A stretch of 33,377 bases of DNA from Nocardia gamkensis NBRC 108242 (GCF_001612985.1 NZ_BDBM01000073.1:1-33377), one strand, 5' to 3'; numbered from the stretch's first letter, positions 22,338 to 31,342 are shown. Made by a program: numbers and translations. Notes: generated from the sequence alone by a model not told the origin.

Positions 22338-24737
22338 ATGACTCAGCATCTGGGCGAGGCGAAAGTCGAGCAATCGACGTCGGGCCCCCAGCCGAACGGT
22401 GCGGGCGCCACCGACGCCGCGAAACCGCAGGCGCCGGCGAACGCGACGCCTCCGCGTCAGCCCGGCACCTCTTCCGCGGTCCCGACCTCGGCCTCGCGCC
22501 GGGTGCGGGCGCGCTTGGCCCGCCGCATGACCGGTCAGCGCGGTATCGCCGCGGTCAAGCCGGTGCTCGAGCCGCTGGCCACCGTGCACCGCGAGCTGTA
22601 CCCGAAGGCCAACCTGACGCTGCTGCAGCGCGCGTTCGACGTGGCCGACGAGCGGCACAAGCATCAGTTCCGCAAATCGGGCGATCCCTACATCACCCAT
22701 CCGCTTGCCGTGGCCAACATCCTCGCCGAACTGGGCATGGACACCACCACGCTGGTGGCCGCTCTGCTGCACGACACGGTGGAGGACACCGGATACAGCC
22801 TCGAACAGCTCACCCAGGACTTCGGCTCCGAGGTCGCCCACCTCGTCGACGGCGTCACCAAGCTGGACAAGGTCAATCTGGGCGCCGCCGCCGAGGCGGA
22901 GACCATCCGCAAGATGATCATCGCGATGGCCCGCGACCCGCGCGTGCTGGTGATCAAGGTGGCCGACCGGCTGCACAACATGCGCACCATGCGTTTCCTG
23001 CCGCCGGAGAAGCAGGCGAAGAAGGCCAAGGAGACGCTGGAGGTCATCGCTCCGCTCGCCCATCGCCTCGGCATGGCGACGGTGAAATGGGAGCTGGAGG
23101 ACCTCGCCTTCGCGATCCTGCACCCGAAGAAATACGACGAGATCGTCCGGCTGGTCGCCGACCGCGCGCCCTCGCGCGACACTTACCTGGCGAAGGTGCG
23201 GGCCGAGATCGTCAACACCCTGGCCGCCTCCCGGATCAACGCGATCGTCGAGGGCCGCCCGAAGCACTACTGGTCGATCTACCAGAAGATGATCGTCAAG
23301 GGTAAGGACTTCGACGACATCCACGACCTGGTCGGTATCCGCATCCTGTGCGACGAGGTGCGCGACTGCTACGCCGCCGTCGGCGTCGTGCACTCGCTGT
23401 GGCAGCCCATGGCGGGCCGGTTCAAGGACTACATCGCCCAGCCGCGCTACGGCGTCTATCAGTCGCTGCACACCACCGTGGTCGGACCGGACGGCAAGCC
23501 CCTGGAGGTGCAGATCCGCACCCAGGACATGCACCGCACCGCGGAGTTCGGCATCGCCGCGCACTGGCGCTACAAGGAAACCCGCGGCAAGCACTCCAAC
23601 GACACCGCCGAGGTCGACGACATGGCGTGGATGCGCCAGCTGCTGGACTGGCAGCGGGAGGCCGCGGACCCGGCCGAGTTCCTGGAGTCGCTGCGCTTCG
23701 ACCTGAAATCGCCGGAGATCTTCGTGTTCACGCCGAAGGGCGACGTGATCACGCTGCCGCAGAAGTCGACGCCGGTGGACTTCGCCTATGCCGTGCACAC
23801 CGAGGTGGGGCACCGCTGCATCGGCGCCCGGGTGAACGGGCGGCTGGTCGCGCTGGAGCGTCAGCTGGAGAACGGCGAGGTCGTCGAGGTGTTCACCTCC
23901 AAGGCGCAGAACGCCGGACCCAGCCGTGACTGGCAGAACTTCGTGGTGTCCCCGCGCGCCAAGGCGAAGATTCGCCAATGGTTCGCCAAAGAGCGCCGCG
24001 AGGAGGCGCTGGAGAGCGGCAAGGACCAGATCTCCAAGGAGGTCCGCCGCGTCGGGCTGCCGCTGCAGCGGTTGATGAGCGTCGACGCGATGACCGCGGT
24101 GGCCCACGAGCTGCACTACACCGACATCTCCACGCTCTACACCGCCGTCGGCGAGCACCAGGTCTCCGCGCACCACGTGGTGCAGCGGTTGATGGCGCAG
24201 CTCGGTGGCATCGGCGACGTGGAGAACGAGCTGGCCGAGCGCTCCACCCCGTCGACGACCCCGAGCAGGCAGCGGGTCACCGGTGACGCGGGCGTGCTGA
24301 TCCCCGGCGCTACGGGCACCGTCGCCAAGCTGGCGAAGTGCTGCACTCCGGTGCCCGGCGACGAGATCATGGGCTTCGTGACCCGCGGTGGCGCGGTGAG
24401 CGTGCACCGCACCGACTGCACGAACGCCGGTTCCCTGCGGGAGCAGGCCGAGCGGATCATCGAGGTGTCCTGGGCGCCGTCGCCGTCCTCGGTGTTCCTG
24501 GTCGCCATCCAGATCGAGGCGCTCGATCGCACGCGGCTGCTGTCGGACGTGACCAAGGTGCTGGCCGACGAGAAGGTCAACATCCTGTCCGCGTCGGTGG
24601 CCACGCACGGCGACCGGGTGGCGATCAGCAAGTTCACCTTCGAGATGGGCGATCCGAAACACTTGGGGCACCTGCTGAATGTGGTGCGCAACGTGGAGGG
24701 CGTCTACGACGTCTACCGCGTCACCTCCGCTGCTTGA
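22338..24737 (+). CDS. relA: bifunctional (p)ppGpp synthetase/hydrolase
   Basis: 799 residues, close to the M. tuberculosis Rel length (790). It makes and degrades (p)ppGpp in the stringent response on ribosomes. After a 55-residue Ala/Pro/Thr-rich N-terminus come the hydrolase HD domain (YITHPLAVANIL with His121; LLHDTVEDT with His145-Asp146; KVADRLHNMRT), the synthetase domain (about 290-450, GRPKHYWSIYQKM and RYGVYQSLHTTVVGP), a TGS domain (IFVFTPKGDVITLP), the zinc-finger-like segment with AKLAKCCTPVPGD, and a C-terminal ACT domain. Both catalytic halves look intact. The ATG at 22338 has GGAGAGG seven bases upstream. A hairpin follows the stop. In M. tuberculosis rel lies next to apt; here it is separated by 8 kb. 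Confidence 0.98.
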   Translation: MTQHLGEAKVEQSTSGPQPNGAGATDAAKPQAPANATPPRQPGTSSAVPTSASRRVRARLARRMTGQRGIAAVKPVLEPLATVHRELYPKANLTLLQRAFDVADERHKHQFRKSGDPYITHPLAVANILAELGMDTTTLVAALLHDTVEDTGYSLEQLTQDFGSEVAHLVDGVTKLDKVNLGAAAEAETIRKMIIAMARDPRVLVIKVADRLHNMRTMRFLPPEKQAKKAKETLEVIAPLAHRLGMATVKWELEDLAFAILHPKKYDEIVRLVADRAPSRDTYLAKVRAEIVNTLAASRINAIVEGRPKHYWSIYQKMIVKGKDFDDIHDLVGIRILCDEVRDCYAAVGVVHSLWQPMAGRFKDYIAQPRYGVYQSLHTTVVGPDGKPLEVQIRTQDMHRTAEFGIAAHWRYKETRGKHSNDTAEVDDMAWMRQLLDWQREAADPAEFLESLRFDLKSPEIFVFTPKGDVITLPQKSTPVDFAYAVHTEVGHRCIGARVNGRLVALERQLENGEVVEVFTSKAQNAGPSRDWQNFVVSPRAKAKIRQWFAKERREEALESGKDQISKEVRRVGLPLQRLMSVDAMTAVAHELHYTDISTLYTAVGEHQVSAHHVVQRLMAQLGGIGDVENELAERSTPSTTPSRQRVTGDAGVLIPGATGTVAKLAKCCTPVPGDEIMGFVTRGGAVSVHRTDCTNAGSLREQAERIIEVSWAPSPSSVFLVAIQIEALDRTRLLSDVTKVLADEKVNILSASVATHGDRVAISKFTFEMGDPKHLGHLLNVVRNVEGVYDVYRVTSAA

Positions 24738-24753
24738 TCATCCGCGCCCGGAC

Positions 24754-24788
24754 CCGCGAGTAGCTGTCAAATAGCTGACAGCTCGCGG
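24754..24788 (+). terminator. hairpin terminator after rel
   Basis: CCGCGAG (24754-24760) plus CTGTCA (24764-24769) pair with TGACAG (24776-24781) plus CTCGCGG (24782-24788), with a 3-base bulge and a 6-base loop. TGTTTCGATT follows, a weak U-rich run. It begins 17 bases after the rel stop. Confidence 0.75.
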
Positions 24789-25009
24789 TGTTTCGATTGC
24801 CGCGACGCCGGTTTCGGGCTTGCCATCCGGGGCGGACTGTCGGAAACTTGTCGGACTGAAACCGGGAACGCGCCAGCGTGTGGTGCGTTCATTTCGGTGT
24901 GTCGTGGAAGTTTTCCGTCGGTGCGGCAGTAATAGCCGGAATCTGTTACCGTCTATTGCGTTTCATGGCGTTGAGGTACCTGCGGCAGACGACTTGATTG
25001 CGGATCGCT

Positions 25010-26638
25010 ATGACTGGATACACGGCAAGACTCTCGGGGATGCTGGTAGCACTCGCCGTGGCTGTGGCGACCGCCGGTGTCGCCGCGGCGGAGCCGTCGG
25101 ATCCCGCCGGGCCCTCCACACAAATCCGTCTCGCGACCTGTCCCGCGTTGTACGCCTTGGGGATTCAGGGCACCGGTGAGTCCTCGCCGGACGCCGCGCC
25201 CAGCACCGACACGGGCATGCTCTCCACTGTTTTCCGGCCGATGATGGCGAAAGCTCCCGAAACCGGTCTGGTCGACCGGGCCTACGTGCCATACGAATCC
25301 GGCTTCGGCGGGGCGACAGCCGGTGGCGTGGTGCCTTATTGGGATTCGGTGTCCGGCGGCCTCACCCGTTTGCGGAGCATGGCCGAGACCGTCGCCGACG
25401 CGTGCCCGAACAGTCGTTTCGCGGTGGTCGGCTACTCGCAGGGCGCGCATGTCGCCTCGATGTTCGCGCAGGAGATCGGCCAGGGCCGCGGCGTGCTGCC
25501 CGCCGAGCGGGTCGCCGCGGTCGCGTTGTTCGCCGACCCGACCCGCAATCCCGGCGCACCGCTGTTCCCCGGCGCGCCGGGCAAGGCGACACCGGACCCC
25601 GCGCCGGGAACCTCGGGCGACCGGCTGGAATCCATCGCCGCGCTGCCGCAGGCTCCCGCCACCGGCGGCGGCATCGGCCCGGAACGGGACAAGGCCGCGA
25701 ACTTCGGGGCGCTCACCGGGCGGGTGGCGAGTTTCTGCGCGGCGGGCGATCTCGCCTGCGACGCTCCGGACGGCGCGCCGATCCTGCGGGCGGTCGCCAA
25801 CGTGGCCGGTCAGTCCAAGCTCAGCGGCGGCGACCCGATCGGATCGCTGGTATCGATCGCGCAGGCACTGGCGTTCACCTCGATCAAGACCGCGACCCGG
25901 GTGCTCGACGAGGACGTACAGGGCAATTCGCTGGCCACCCTGTCGATCTCGCCGGAGAAGTCGATCTCGCAGCGCCTCGCGGACGCCTCGGACCCGCGTA
26001 CGCCGCTGAATCTGCCCGGCGCGCTGCAGGCGCTGCTGAAAATCGGCATGATCGGCTTGAACTCGGTGATCGCGGTGGTGCGGACGGTGATCGACGCGGC
26101 GAACATCTCCGAGCTGGCCACCGCGGGACTGGCGAATCCGCCCGCCGCCCTGGTCAGGCTCGGCGCCGAGCTGGTCGGCGCCGTTCCCCAGCTGATTCCG
26201 CCGACCACCGGGGTCCGGCTGATCAACCAGGCATTCGACGCGGTGGTGCAGAACATCACCGACAACAGCGAGCTGCTGAACACGACGACGTGGGTGCGCT
26301 ACTGGGACACCGTGCAGCGCCACACCGCCTACGCCGGCGCGACCGTCTCGGCAGGCGGGGCCGCGCCCACGCAGTTCGTCGCCGACTGGCTCGCGGCGCT
26401 GGCCCGCGACATCGCCGACGCCTTCGGCGGCAAGGCCCAGCCACGGCCGGTGCTGGAGAAGCAACCGACCGGATTCTTCGGGGACGGCTCCGGCGCGTCT
26501 CCCACGCCGACTTCGTCCGGTACGGGACAATTTCCGTTCGGGACAGGAGCCGATGGCGCCTCATCCAGCGGCGTGACATCGATTCCGCCCACCGACCGAA
26601 CCGGCATACCCAACGCCTACCCGTTCTCCACGAACTGA
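25010..26638 (+). CDS. large secreted cutinase-like protein with an insertion
   Basis: 542 residues. A signal peptide (cleavage near AAAEP, residue 27) leads to a cutinase-family (PF01083) serine hydrolase: Cys44 and Cys132 fit the conserved disulfide, the nucleophile is Ser143 in GYSQGAHVAS, and CAAGDLAC (243-250) supplies the acid Asp247. The usual C-terminal histidine normally follows within about 15 residues; here the best candidate is His438 in QRHTAYAG, so some 190 helical residues (about 252-435) are inserted. After the fold comes a Ser/Thr/Pro/Gly-rich tail (about 475-542). Related proteins of Mycobacteriales cut lipid esters at the cell surface. The start is ATG 25010; a TTG at 24998 would add four residues. 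The type IV-like operon begins 57 bases on. Confidence 0.85.
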   Translation: MTGYTARLSGMLVALAVAVATAGVAAAEPSDPAGPSTQIRLATCPALYALGIQGTGESSPDAAPSTDTGMLSTVFRPMMAKAPETGLVDRAYVPYESGFGGATAGGVVPYWDSVSGGLTRLRSMAETVADACPNSRFAVVGYSQGAHVASMFAQEIGQGRGVLPAERVAAVALFADPTRNPGAPLFPGAPGKATPDPAPGTSGDRLESIAALPQAPATGGGIGPERDKAANFGALTGRVASFCAAGDLACDAPDGAPILRAVANVAGQSKLSGGDPIGSLVSIAQALAFTSIKTATRVLDEDVQGNSLATLSISPEKSISQRLADASDPRTPLNLPGALQALLKIGMIGLNSVIAVVRTVIDAANISELATAGLANPPAALVRLGAELVGAVPQLIPPTTGVRLINQAFDAVVQNITDNSELLNTTTWVRYWDTVQRHTAYAGATVSAGGAAPTQFVADWLAALARDIADAFGGKAQPRPVLEKQPTGFFGDGSGASPTPTSSGTGQFPFGTGADGASSSGVTSIPPTDRTGIPNAYPFSTN

Positions 26639-26695
26639 TCGCCGAGAGGGTCCGACGATGCGATACTGCGTGCCCTGCTCTGCGGGAATGGGGGA

Positions 26696-27661
26696 ATGTT
26701 GAAGTCGTACAAACAGCTTTCCCGCTGGTACGGCGCATTGGAGCCGGAGACCGGTGCACCGGAGAAGGACAAGCCCGATGAGGCGAACGTCATCATCCCC
26801 GCGGACGACGAGGGGCCCGCGCGCTTCCCGGACTACATCCGCGACGAAGCCGAGCCGTGGCAGCGCAAGCCCGAGGAGGTCCCTGCGGACCTGCCGGCCC
26901 AGCGCAGCGAGTTCACCGGCGGGTGGTCGGACTGGGTGGTGACCGGCCATGCGCCCGGTCCGGACGACGACTACGTCGCGCCCCGGCCGGTCGATCCCGT
27001 GCCGTTCCCGTGGGCCGACGACGAGCACGAGCCGGTCGAGCAGCCTCGTCCCGCGGAGTCGCGTGCGCTGCGGAAGGCCGCCCGCGACCACCCCGCCGTG
27101 CGCCGGGCCCGGCTGTTGCTCATCGTGATCGCGGCGGTGCTGATCATCGCCGTCGCGGCCGTGGGTGTGCTGCTCCTGCTGCGCGCTGCCGCCGATCGCG
27201 CCGCGCTGCCGAGGGACTCGCATGTGTCCGCCTCGGTGCAGCTCACCGTCGGGGGCGCCCAGGCGGTCGGCAATCCGCGCGCGGTGGGTTCCGGCGCCTG
27301 CCCGACCGAGCGCAGTGACGCGATCGTGCGCAGCGCGGAGGCGGGCGGCACGAGCTCCGGGCCTGAGGTGGTGCTGTCGTTCCAGTACGCGTACTACGTG
27401 GAACGCTCCGGGGAGCGAGCCCGCGCGGTCGTCGCGCCGGATGCCAACGTCCAGCCCGCCTGGGTCATCCAGCGGGGCATCGACTCCGTCCCGGCGGGCA
27501 CGACACATTGCGTGCGGATCGTGACGGTCGGTGACAACCGGTACTCGGTGGAGGTCACCGAATACCGGCCCGGCGGCGCGCCCGCCACGTACAACAGGCA
27601 GACGGTCACCACCGCGGTGATCGACGGCCGCACCCTGATCACGGGTATCGCGGCCGGATAA
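26696..27661 (+). CDS. single-span membrane protein at the head of a secretion-like operon
   Basis: 321 residues; I do not recognise a family. Residues 1-135 are a charged, proline- and acid-rich cytoplasmic region with several Trp (SRWYG, EPWQRKP, GGWSDW). A membrane helix spans about 140-163, just after an Arg-rich stop (RRARLL). The outer domain (about 170-321) contains two cysteines (GACPTER, THCVR) that could form a disulfide, and strand-rich sequence (EVVLSFQYAYYVE, NRYSVEVTEYRPG). The type II topology and position fit a structural subunit of the apparatus encoded downstream. The ATG at 26696 directly follows a G-run (GGGGA). The next gene begins 15 bases later with its own strong ribosome site. 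Confidence 0.8.
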   Translation: MLKSYKQLSRWYGALEPETGAPEKDKPDEANVIIPADDEGPARFPDYIRDEAEPWQRKPEEVPADLPAQRSEFTGGWSDWVVTGHAPGPDDDYVAPRPVDPVPFPWADDEHEPVEQPRPAESRALRKAARDHPAVRRARLLLIVIAAVLIIAVAAVGVLLLLRAAADRAALPRDSHVSASVQLTVGGAQAVGNPRAVGSGACPTERSDAIVRSAEAGGTSSGPEVVLSFQYAYYVERSGERARAVVAPDANVQPAWVIQRGIDSVPAGTTHCVRIVTVGDNRYSVEVTEYRPGGAPATYNRQTVTTAVIDGRTLITGIAAG

Positions 27662-27676
27662 AGGAGAGCAGAAGCG

Positions 27677-28555
27677 ATGGGAGAGGACTGGAGCCGCTGG
27701 CTCGACGAAGCGCCCGGGGAGGGCGCTGCGCCGAGCCGGCCGGTGCGTTCCAAGGCTCCGGTGGTGCGGTTGCGGCGCGGCAAGGATGACGGCTCCGAGG
27801 CGGATCACCCGGCGCAGCGGCCGATCCTGGTGGTCGGGGGGTGTGGTGGTGCGGGCACCACCACGACGGCGTTGGGTTTGGCGGGCGAACTCGGTACGGG
27901 CGGTACCCCGACGGTCGCGGTGGACGCCACCACGGCGGGCAGCGATCTCGCGCTGCGCGGCGCGGACGAGCATCTGCACCCGATCAGCCTGCAATCCTGG
28001 TTGTACGGGCGCGGTGACGACGAACCCGCCCCGCTGAAGGAATGCCTGTCGCGCGCGACTTCGGGCATCGGCCTGCTCTGGCGCGACGCCGCGCCGCTGC
28101 GCAGGCGTGCGACCTATCTCACGGTTGCCCGTGCGGTGCGCGACGCCGGATACACCGCCGTCTACGACGGAGGACATCCGATTGCCGCCCGGCAACTGCT
28201 TCCCCTGCTCGATGACGCGGATGTGGCTCTGGTGCTTGCCATTCCGGCGCGCACTGATGCGGCCAACCGCCTGCGGGTCGCGCTGGAATGGCTCGACGAC
28301 CAGTTCGGTGATACCGGGGAAGGACACGGCGGCGGCGTCGTCGGCGACACGACGATCGTCGTCTCCCACCAGTACCCCGGCGATGACTCTCGGGTAGCCG
28401 AACATTTGCGCGAGCACTTGTCCGGCTGGGTCCGCGATATCAAGGAGATTCCCTACGATCCGCACCTGGCCCGGGGCGAGCTCGTGCGGCACGCCTCGCT
28501 GGCCGCCGAGACGCGCCGGGCATATGGGCGCTTGCTCGCAGGGGTGGCATCATGA
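27677..28555 (+). CDS. ParA/MinD-like P-loop protein without the Walker lysine
   Basis: 292 residues. After a 48-residue charged N-terminus, ILVVGGCGGAGTTTTALGLA (50-69) aligns with the MinD/ParA loop 'KGGVGKTT', but both lysines are replaced (Cys56 and Thr61). TPTVAVDATTAGSDLALRG matches the following strand with its aspartate, and YTAVYDGG and ALVLAIPARTDAANRL match later core strands. ATP hydrolysis is therefore doubtful; it may bind nucleotide without turnover or act as a scaffold. Similar lysine-less proteins occur in actinobacterial conjugation-like loci, from memory. AAGGAGAG (27661-27668) is the ribosome site for ATG 27677. Its stop overlaps the next start (ATGA). Confidence 0.82.
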   Translation: MGEDWSRWLDEAPGEGAAPSRPVRSKAPVVRLRRGKDDGSEADHPAQRPILVVGGCGGAGTTTTALGLAGELGTGGTPTVAVDATTAGSDLALRGADEHLHPISLQSWLYGRGDDEPAPLKECLSRATSGIGLLWRDAAPLRRRATYLTVARAVRDAGYTAVYDGGHPIAARQLLPLLDDADVALVLAIPARTDAANRLRVALEWLDDQFGDTGEGHGGGVVGDTTIVVSHQYPGDDSRVAEHLREHLSGWVRDIKEIPYDPHLARGELVRHASLAAETRRAYGRLLAGVAS

Positions 28556-29214
28556 CCGCCGCCATGATTTTTCCGCGTCAGCCCGACCCCGCTCCCGCCG
28601 GTGTGATCGCCCCGCCGGAGTCCCGCCGTGCCGCCATCTGGGACCGCCCCGTGCCGGGTGTCGGCCGTGCGCCGCTGGTCTGGCTGCTGGGTGTGCACGG
28701 GGGCGCCGGAGCCAGTACCCTCGCGCATGTGCTTGCGCCCGCGGCGGATTCGGGCCGCCGCTGGCCCGGCGTCTTCGACCGCGAAAGTCCGTTCGTCGTC
28801 CTCGTCGCCAGAGAGACCATCGCCGGTCTGTCCCGTGCGCACGACCTTCTGCGCCAACATCTTTCGGGTTTCGCCGGTCCCTCCGACGTGCTCGGCCTGA
28901 TCACCGTCGCCGCGCGGCCCGGCCGGATGGCTCCCGAGATCCGGCGCTACCGCGACGTGGTCGGCTCCCTGGCCGGACAGGTGTGGCAGGTGCCGTGGTA
29001 CGAGGAGTGGACGCTGGTCGAACCGGAGCAGCTGCCGGTGTGGTCGCCCGGTGATCCGATGCCATCCAGGAAACGCAAGCTCGATCTGCTGGAGGAAGTC
29101 CCGCTCGATGTCCGGGAGCTCGGCGCCGACATCGTGGCGGCCGCTCGGACGGCACTGGAGGAGGCCGACTACGACCGCCGGTCACCGGATCTCCGTAAGC
29201 CGCCCGATGAGTGA
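28552..29214 (+). CDS. second lysine-less P-loop protein (possibly DUF6668)
   Basis: 220 residues. PLVWLLGVHGGAGASTLAHV (about 43-62) again has the MinD-type loop with both lysines replaced (His and Ala). SPFVVLVARETIAGLSRAHDLLRQ and LGLITVAARPGRMAPEIRRY follow as core strands and helices, ending in a Glu/Asp/Arg-rich C-terminus. The 'HGGAGxST' pattern resembles actinobacterial proteins I believe are listed as DUF6668; this is from memory. It has no signal or membrane helix. The ATG overlaps the preceding stop by four bases, which suggests equal expression and perhaps a heterodimer with the upstream protein. A 51-base gap follows. Confidence 0.78.
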   Translation: MTAAMIFPRQPDPAPAGVIAPPESRRAAIWDRPVPGVGRAPLVWLLGVHGGAGASTLAHVLAPAADSGRRWPGVFDRESPFVVLVARETIAGLSRAHDLLRQHLSGFAGPSDVLGLITVAARPGRMAPEIRRYRDVVGSLAGQVWQVPWYEEWTLVEPEQLPVWSPGDPMPSRKRKLDLLEEVPLDVRELGADIVAAARTALEEADYDRRSPDLRKPPDE

Positions 29215-29265
29215 TCGTCCGCATCGAAACGGCGACAACCACCCACTATTCGAGAAAGGCATCCG

Positions 29266-29562
29266 ATGAGCACGCTCCTCCTCGCCGTGCAGGACACGTA
29301 CGGCACCGTCCTCGCGCAAGTCGGTAATCCGACGCCGGAGGCGCCGCCGGGCTCGGAGAAGATCCTGCAGCTGGTGCGGTATCTCACCTGGTTCGTGCTG
29401 TTGTCCGGAATCTGCGGCATCGTCTACGCGGGTGGCAAGTTCGCCTGGGAGAAGTGGACCGGCGGTGGTCTGGAGTCGCCGAAGATGGTGGCGGGCGCGA
29501 TGATCGGCGGCGTGGTCGCCACCAGCGCGGGCACCATCATGAACGCCGTCATCGGGACCTGA
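29266..29562 (+). CDS. small two-helix membrane protein (pilin-like, VirB2/TrbC-like position)
   Basis: 98 residues. Two membrane helices are clear: about 35-57 (ILQLVRYLTWFVLLSGICGI onward) and about 72-95 (MVAGAMIGGVVATSAGTIMN), joined by a short loop AWEKWTGGGLESPK. Size, topology and small-residue-rich second helix resemble VirB2/TrbC pilins, but no sequence signature proves it. The N-terminal 30 residues are not a classical signal peptide. GAGAAAGG (29252-29259) is a good ribosome site with a 6-base spacer. A second protein of the same size and topology follows after seven bases. Confidence 0.8.
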   Translation: MSTLLLAVQDTYGTVLAQVGNPTPEAPPGSEKILQLVRYLTWFVLLSGICGIVYAGGKFAWEKWTGGGLESPKMVAGAMIGGVVATSAGTIMNAVIGT

Positions 29563-29569
29563 GGTCGCG

Positions 29570-29845
29570 ATGAGTACCGTGCGCATGCCCGCGGCCGAGT
29601 TGCTGGCCTACAAGCAGATGCCCGCCGACGTCCTCGCACCGCTGATGCAGCTGCTGAACTGGCTGCTGTGGTTCGTCCTTCTGGTCTGCCTCGCCTGGAT
29701 GATCGTGTCCGCGGGGAAGCTGTGGCTGACCTTCCGCAGCGACCTGGCCATGAACGACGCCTCACACGGCGTGCTGATGAGCCTGCTGGGTGCTGTGGTG
29801 GCGAGCACGGCGTCGGGGATCGCCCTGGCGTTCCTGCCCGCGTGA
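29570..29845 (+). CDS. second small two-helix membrane protein
   Basis: 91 residues. Helices lie at about 22-47 (LLNWLLWFVLLVCLAWMIVS) and about 66-89 (GVLMSLLGAVVASTASGIAL), with the loop KLWLTFRSDLAMNDASH between them. It shares size, helix order and the 'W-F-V-L-L' and 'G-V-V-A-[ST]-[ST]-A' patterns with the upstream gene, so the two are probably old duplicates with distinct roles. No signal peptide. It begins seven bases after its neighbour's stop and is surely co-transcribed. Confidence 0.8.
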   Translation: MSTVRMPAAELLAYKQMPADVLAPLMQLLNWLLWFVLLVCLAWMIVSAGKLWLTFRSDLAMNDASHGVLMSLLGAVVASTASGIALAFLPA

Positions 29846-29876
29846 GCCGCTGGAGCGGGACGGGGACGACGCGGGA

Positions 29877-30533
29877 ATGACTTCGACAGTACTGCGGCCG
29901 GCGGATTCCGCGGCGTGGCGGCGCGACATCCGCCGCCCCGCGGCCGGCGTCGTCGGCGCCGCGCTGCTGTTCGCGGCGGTCGGCTGCGGCGGTAACGCGG
30001 ACCCGGCGGGGCCGGACCTCTCGGCCGCACCCACCGATGTGCGGTGGCAGCCGTTCCAAGGCGTGCCGCTGCCGCACACCGGCCAGGGGCCGCGATCGAC
30101 GGCCGACGGCGCGGCGACCGGCTTCGAGCACTCGCCGCGCGGCGCGGCCATCGCCGCGCTGACCCATTCGGTGCGGCTGGCGGTAGCCGCCGACACACAA
30201 TGGGCGAAAGTGGCTGCCGGAGAGGTCGTTCCGGGCGCTGCCAAGGACGAGTGGGCGATCAACCGGGTACAGCTGTCGATCACGGGCCCGGCGGCCCCGG
30301 AGTTCGCGCCCCGTTTGCTCGGCTACAAGATCACCGGTTACACCGACCGGCACTCCACCGTCGACGTGTACACCGAGTACTCCGACCGATCGAAGGCGGT
30401 GCACCACACGGCCGTCGAGTGGTTCGGCGAGGACTGGAGATTACGGCTGCCCGATCCGGATTCGACCGCCAGACCCATCGATCCGATCGACGCAGTACCT
30501 ACCGACATCGTGAAAGTGGAGGCACCGACGTGA
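29877..30533 (+). CDS. lipoprotein-like paralogue 1 of 3 in the secretion-like operon
   Basis: 218 residues. A basic N-terminus and a hydrophobic stretch end in AAVGCGG, giving a possible lipobox with Cys37. The outer domain contains GFEHSPRGAAIAAL, LLGYKITGYTDRHSTVDVYT and a closing VEWFGEDWRLRLP. The same order (a 'G[FY]xx[ST]P[RQ]GA' helix, then strands, then a 'W..xGDWRL' end) occurs in the two genes downstream, so they form a family of three. VirB8/TcpC-type conjugation proteins have a comparable single anchor and outer alpha/beta domain; that link is structural inference only. ATG 29877 follows the preceding stop by 31 bases; its own stop overlaps the next GTG by four. Confidence 0.78.
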   Translation: MTSTVLRPADSAAWRRDIRRPAAGVVGAALLFAAVGCGGNADPAGPDLSAAPTDVRWQPFQGVPLPHTGQGPRSTADGAATGFEHSPRGAAIAALTHSVRLAVAADTQWAKVAAGEVVPGAAKDEWAINRVQLSITGPAAPEFAPRLLGYKITGYTDRHSTVDVYTEYSDRSKAVHHTAVEWFGEDWRLRLPDPDSTARPIDPIDAVPTDIVKVEAPT

Positions 30534-31342
30534 GCGACAGGGAGTCGTACGCGCGCGACCGTGTCTCCTTCGGCATCGTCGCCTCCGCCGCCGTGCTGGC
30601 GCTCATCGTGGTGGTCGGCATCTTCGTCTTCGTCAGCCGCGACGAGGAGCAGGCAGGCGGTGCCCCCGCCGTCACCGAGGGTTCCGGCGGCACCGGCTTC
30701 GCGAGCCCCGAGGTGGACATCCTCGGCAGGCGGGTGGACATCCCGAACAACCCTGCCGGACAACCGCTTCCGCAGGATCCCTCCCGGCAGCGCAAGCCCA
30801 CCGACCCGGACTGGCTGACCGCGGCGCCGCAGGGCACCGCCGAACCGCACGGCTGGCAGCGGGTGTACGGCGCCTCCGTCCCGTTCTCCACCTCCGACGG
30901 GCCGACGCGGATCGAGGACGACCTGGCCGTCGGGTACGCGCACACCCCGCAGGGCGCGGTACTGGCCGCGGCGCAGATCACCTACCGGCTCAATGCCCGT
31001 CCCGCCGACCGCGACCTGTACGTGCGCCAGGTCCGCGTCTCCGCCCAGCAGATCGCCGCCTACGACAAGGCGCTGGCCGACGACCGCCTGCCCGAGCAGC
31101 AGCCGGAGAAAGTGACCCGCTACTTCGTCGCCTCGGACGCGTTCAAAGTGGACGACTACGCCGACGATCTCGCCATCGTCCGGCTGGCCACCAGGGGACC
31201 GGTGGTGGACGGCAAACGGCTGTGGGTGGCCACGCGCCTGGTGATGGTGTGGGACGCGGGCGACTGGCGCCTGAAGCCGTCGACCACCAACAACACGCAG
31301 ATGGAGTATCTCGAGTCGCTGACGGGGTGGACGCAGTGGTGA
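30530..31342 (+). CDS. anchored paralogue 2 of 3
   Basis: 270 residues from GTG 30530, which overlaps the previous stop (GTGA). One membrane helix lies at about 14-36 followed by the outer domain. Shared with the next gene: a DIxNNPAGQ-type segment, 'PTDPxWxxxAP', 'GWQxVYG', 'PFSTxDGPxRI', 'TPQGAxLAA', 'ASDAF', and an identical GWTQW end. The N-terminal linker after the helix is Gly/Pro-rich. Probably a periplasmic-facing structural subunit of the same apparatus. No known family is recognised beyond the paralogy. Confidence 0.8.
   Translation: MSDRESYARDRVSFGIVASAAVLALIVVVGIFVFVSRDEEQAGGAPAVTEGSGGTGFASPEVDILGRRVDIPNNPAGQPLPQDPSRQRKPTDPDWLTAAPQGTAEPHGWQRVYGASVPFSTSDGPTRIEDDLAVGYAHTPQGAVLAAAQITYRLNARPADRDLYVRQVRVSAQQIAAYDKALADDRLPEQQPEKVTRYFVASDAFKVDDYADDLAIVRLATRGPVVDGKRLWVATRLVMVWDAGDWRLKPSTTNNTQMEYLESLTGWTQW

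Noticed and set aside
22266..24671. 801-codon minus-strand open frame opposite rel
   Set aside because: It mirrors rel codon structure and is His/Arg/Asp-rich without motifs; rel is unmistakable.
26561..28492. 643-codon minus-strand open frame opposite the secretion-like operon
   Set aside because: Shadow of two well-supported plus-strand genes; no recognisable domain.
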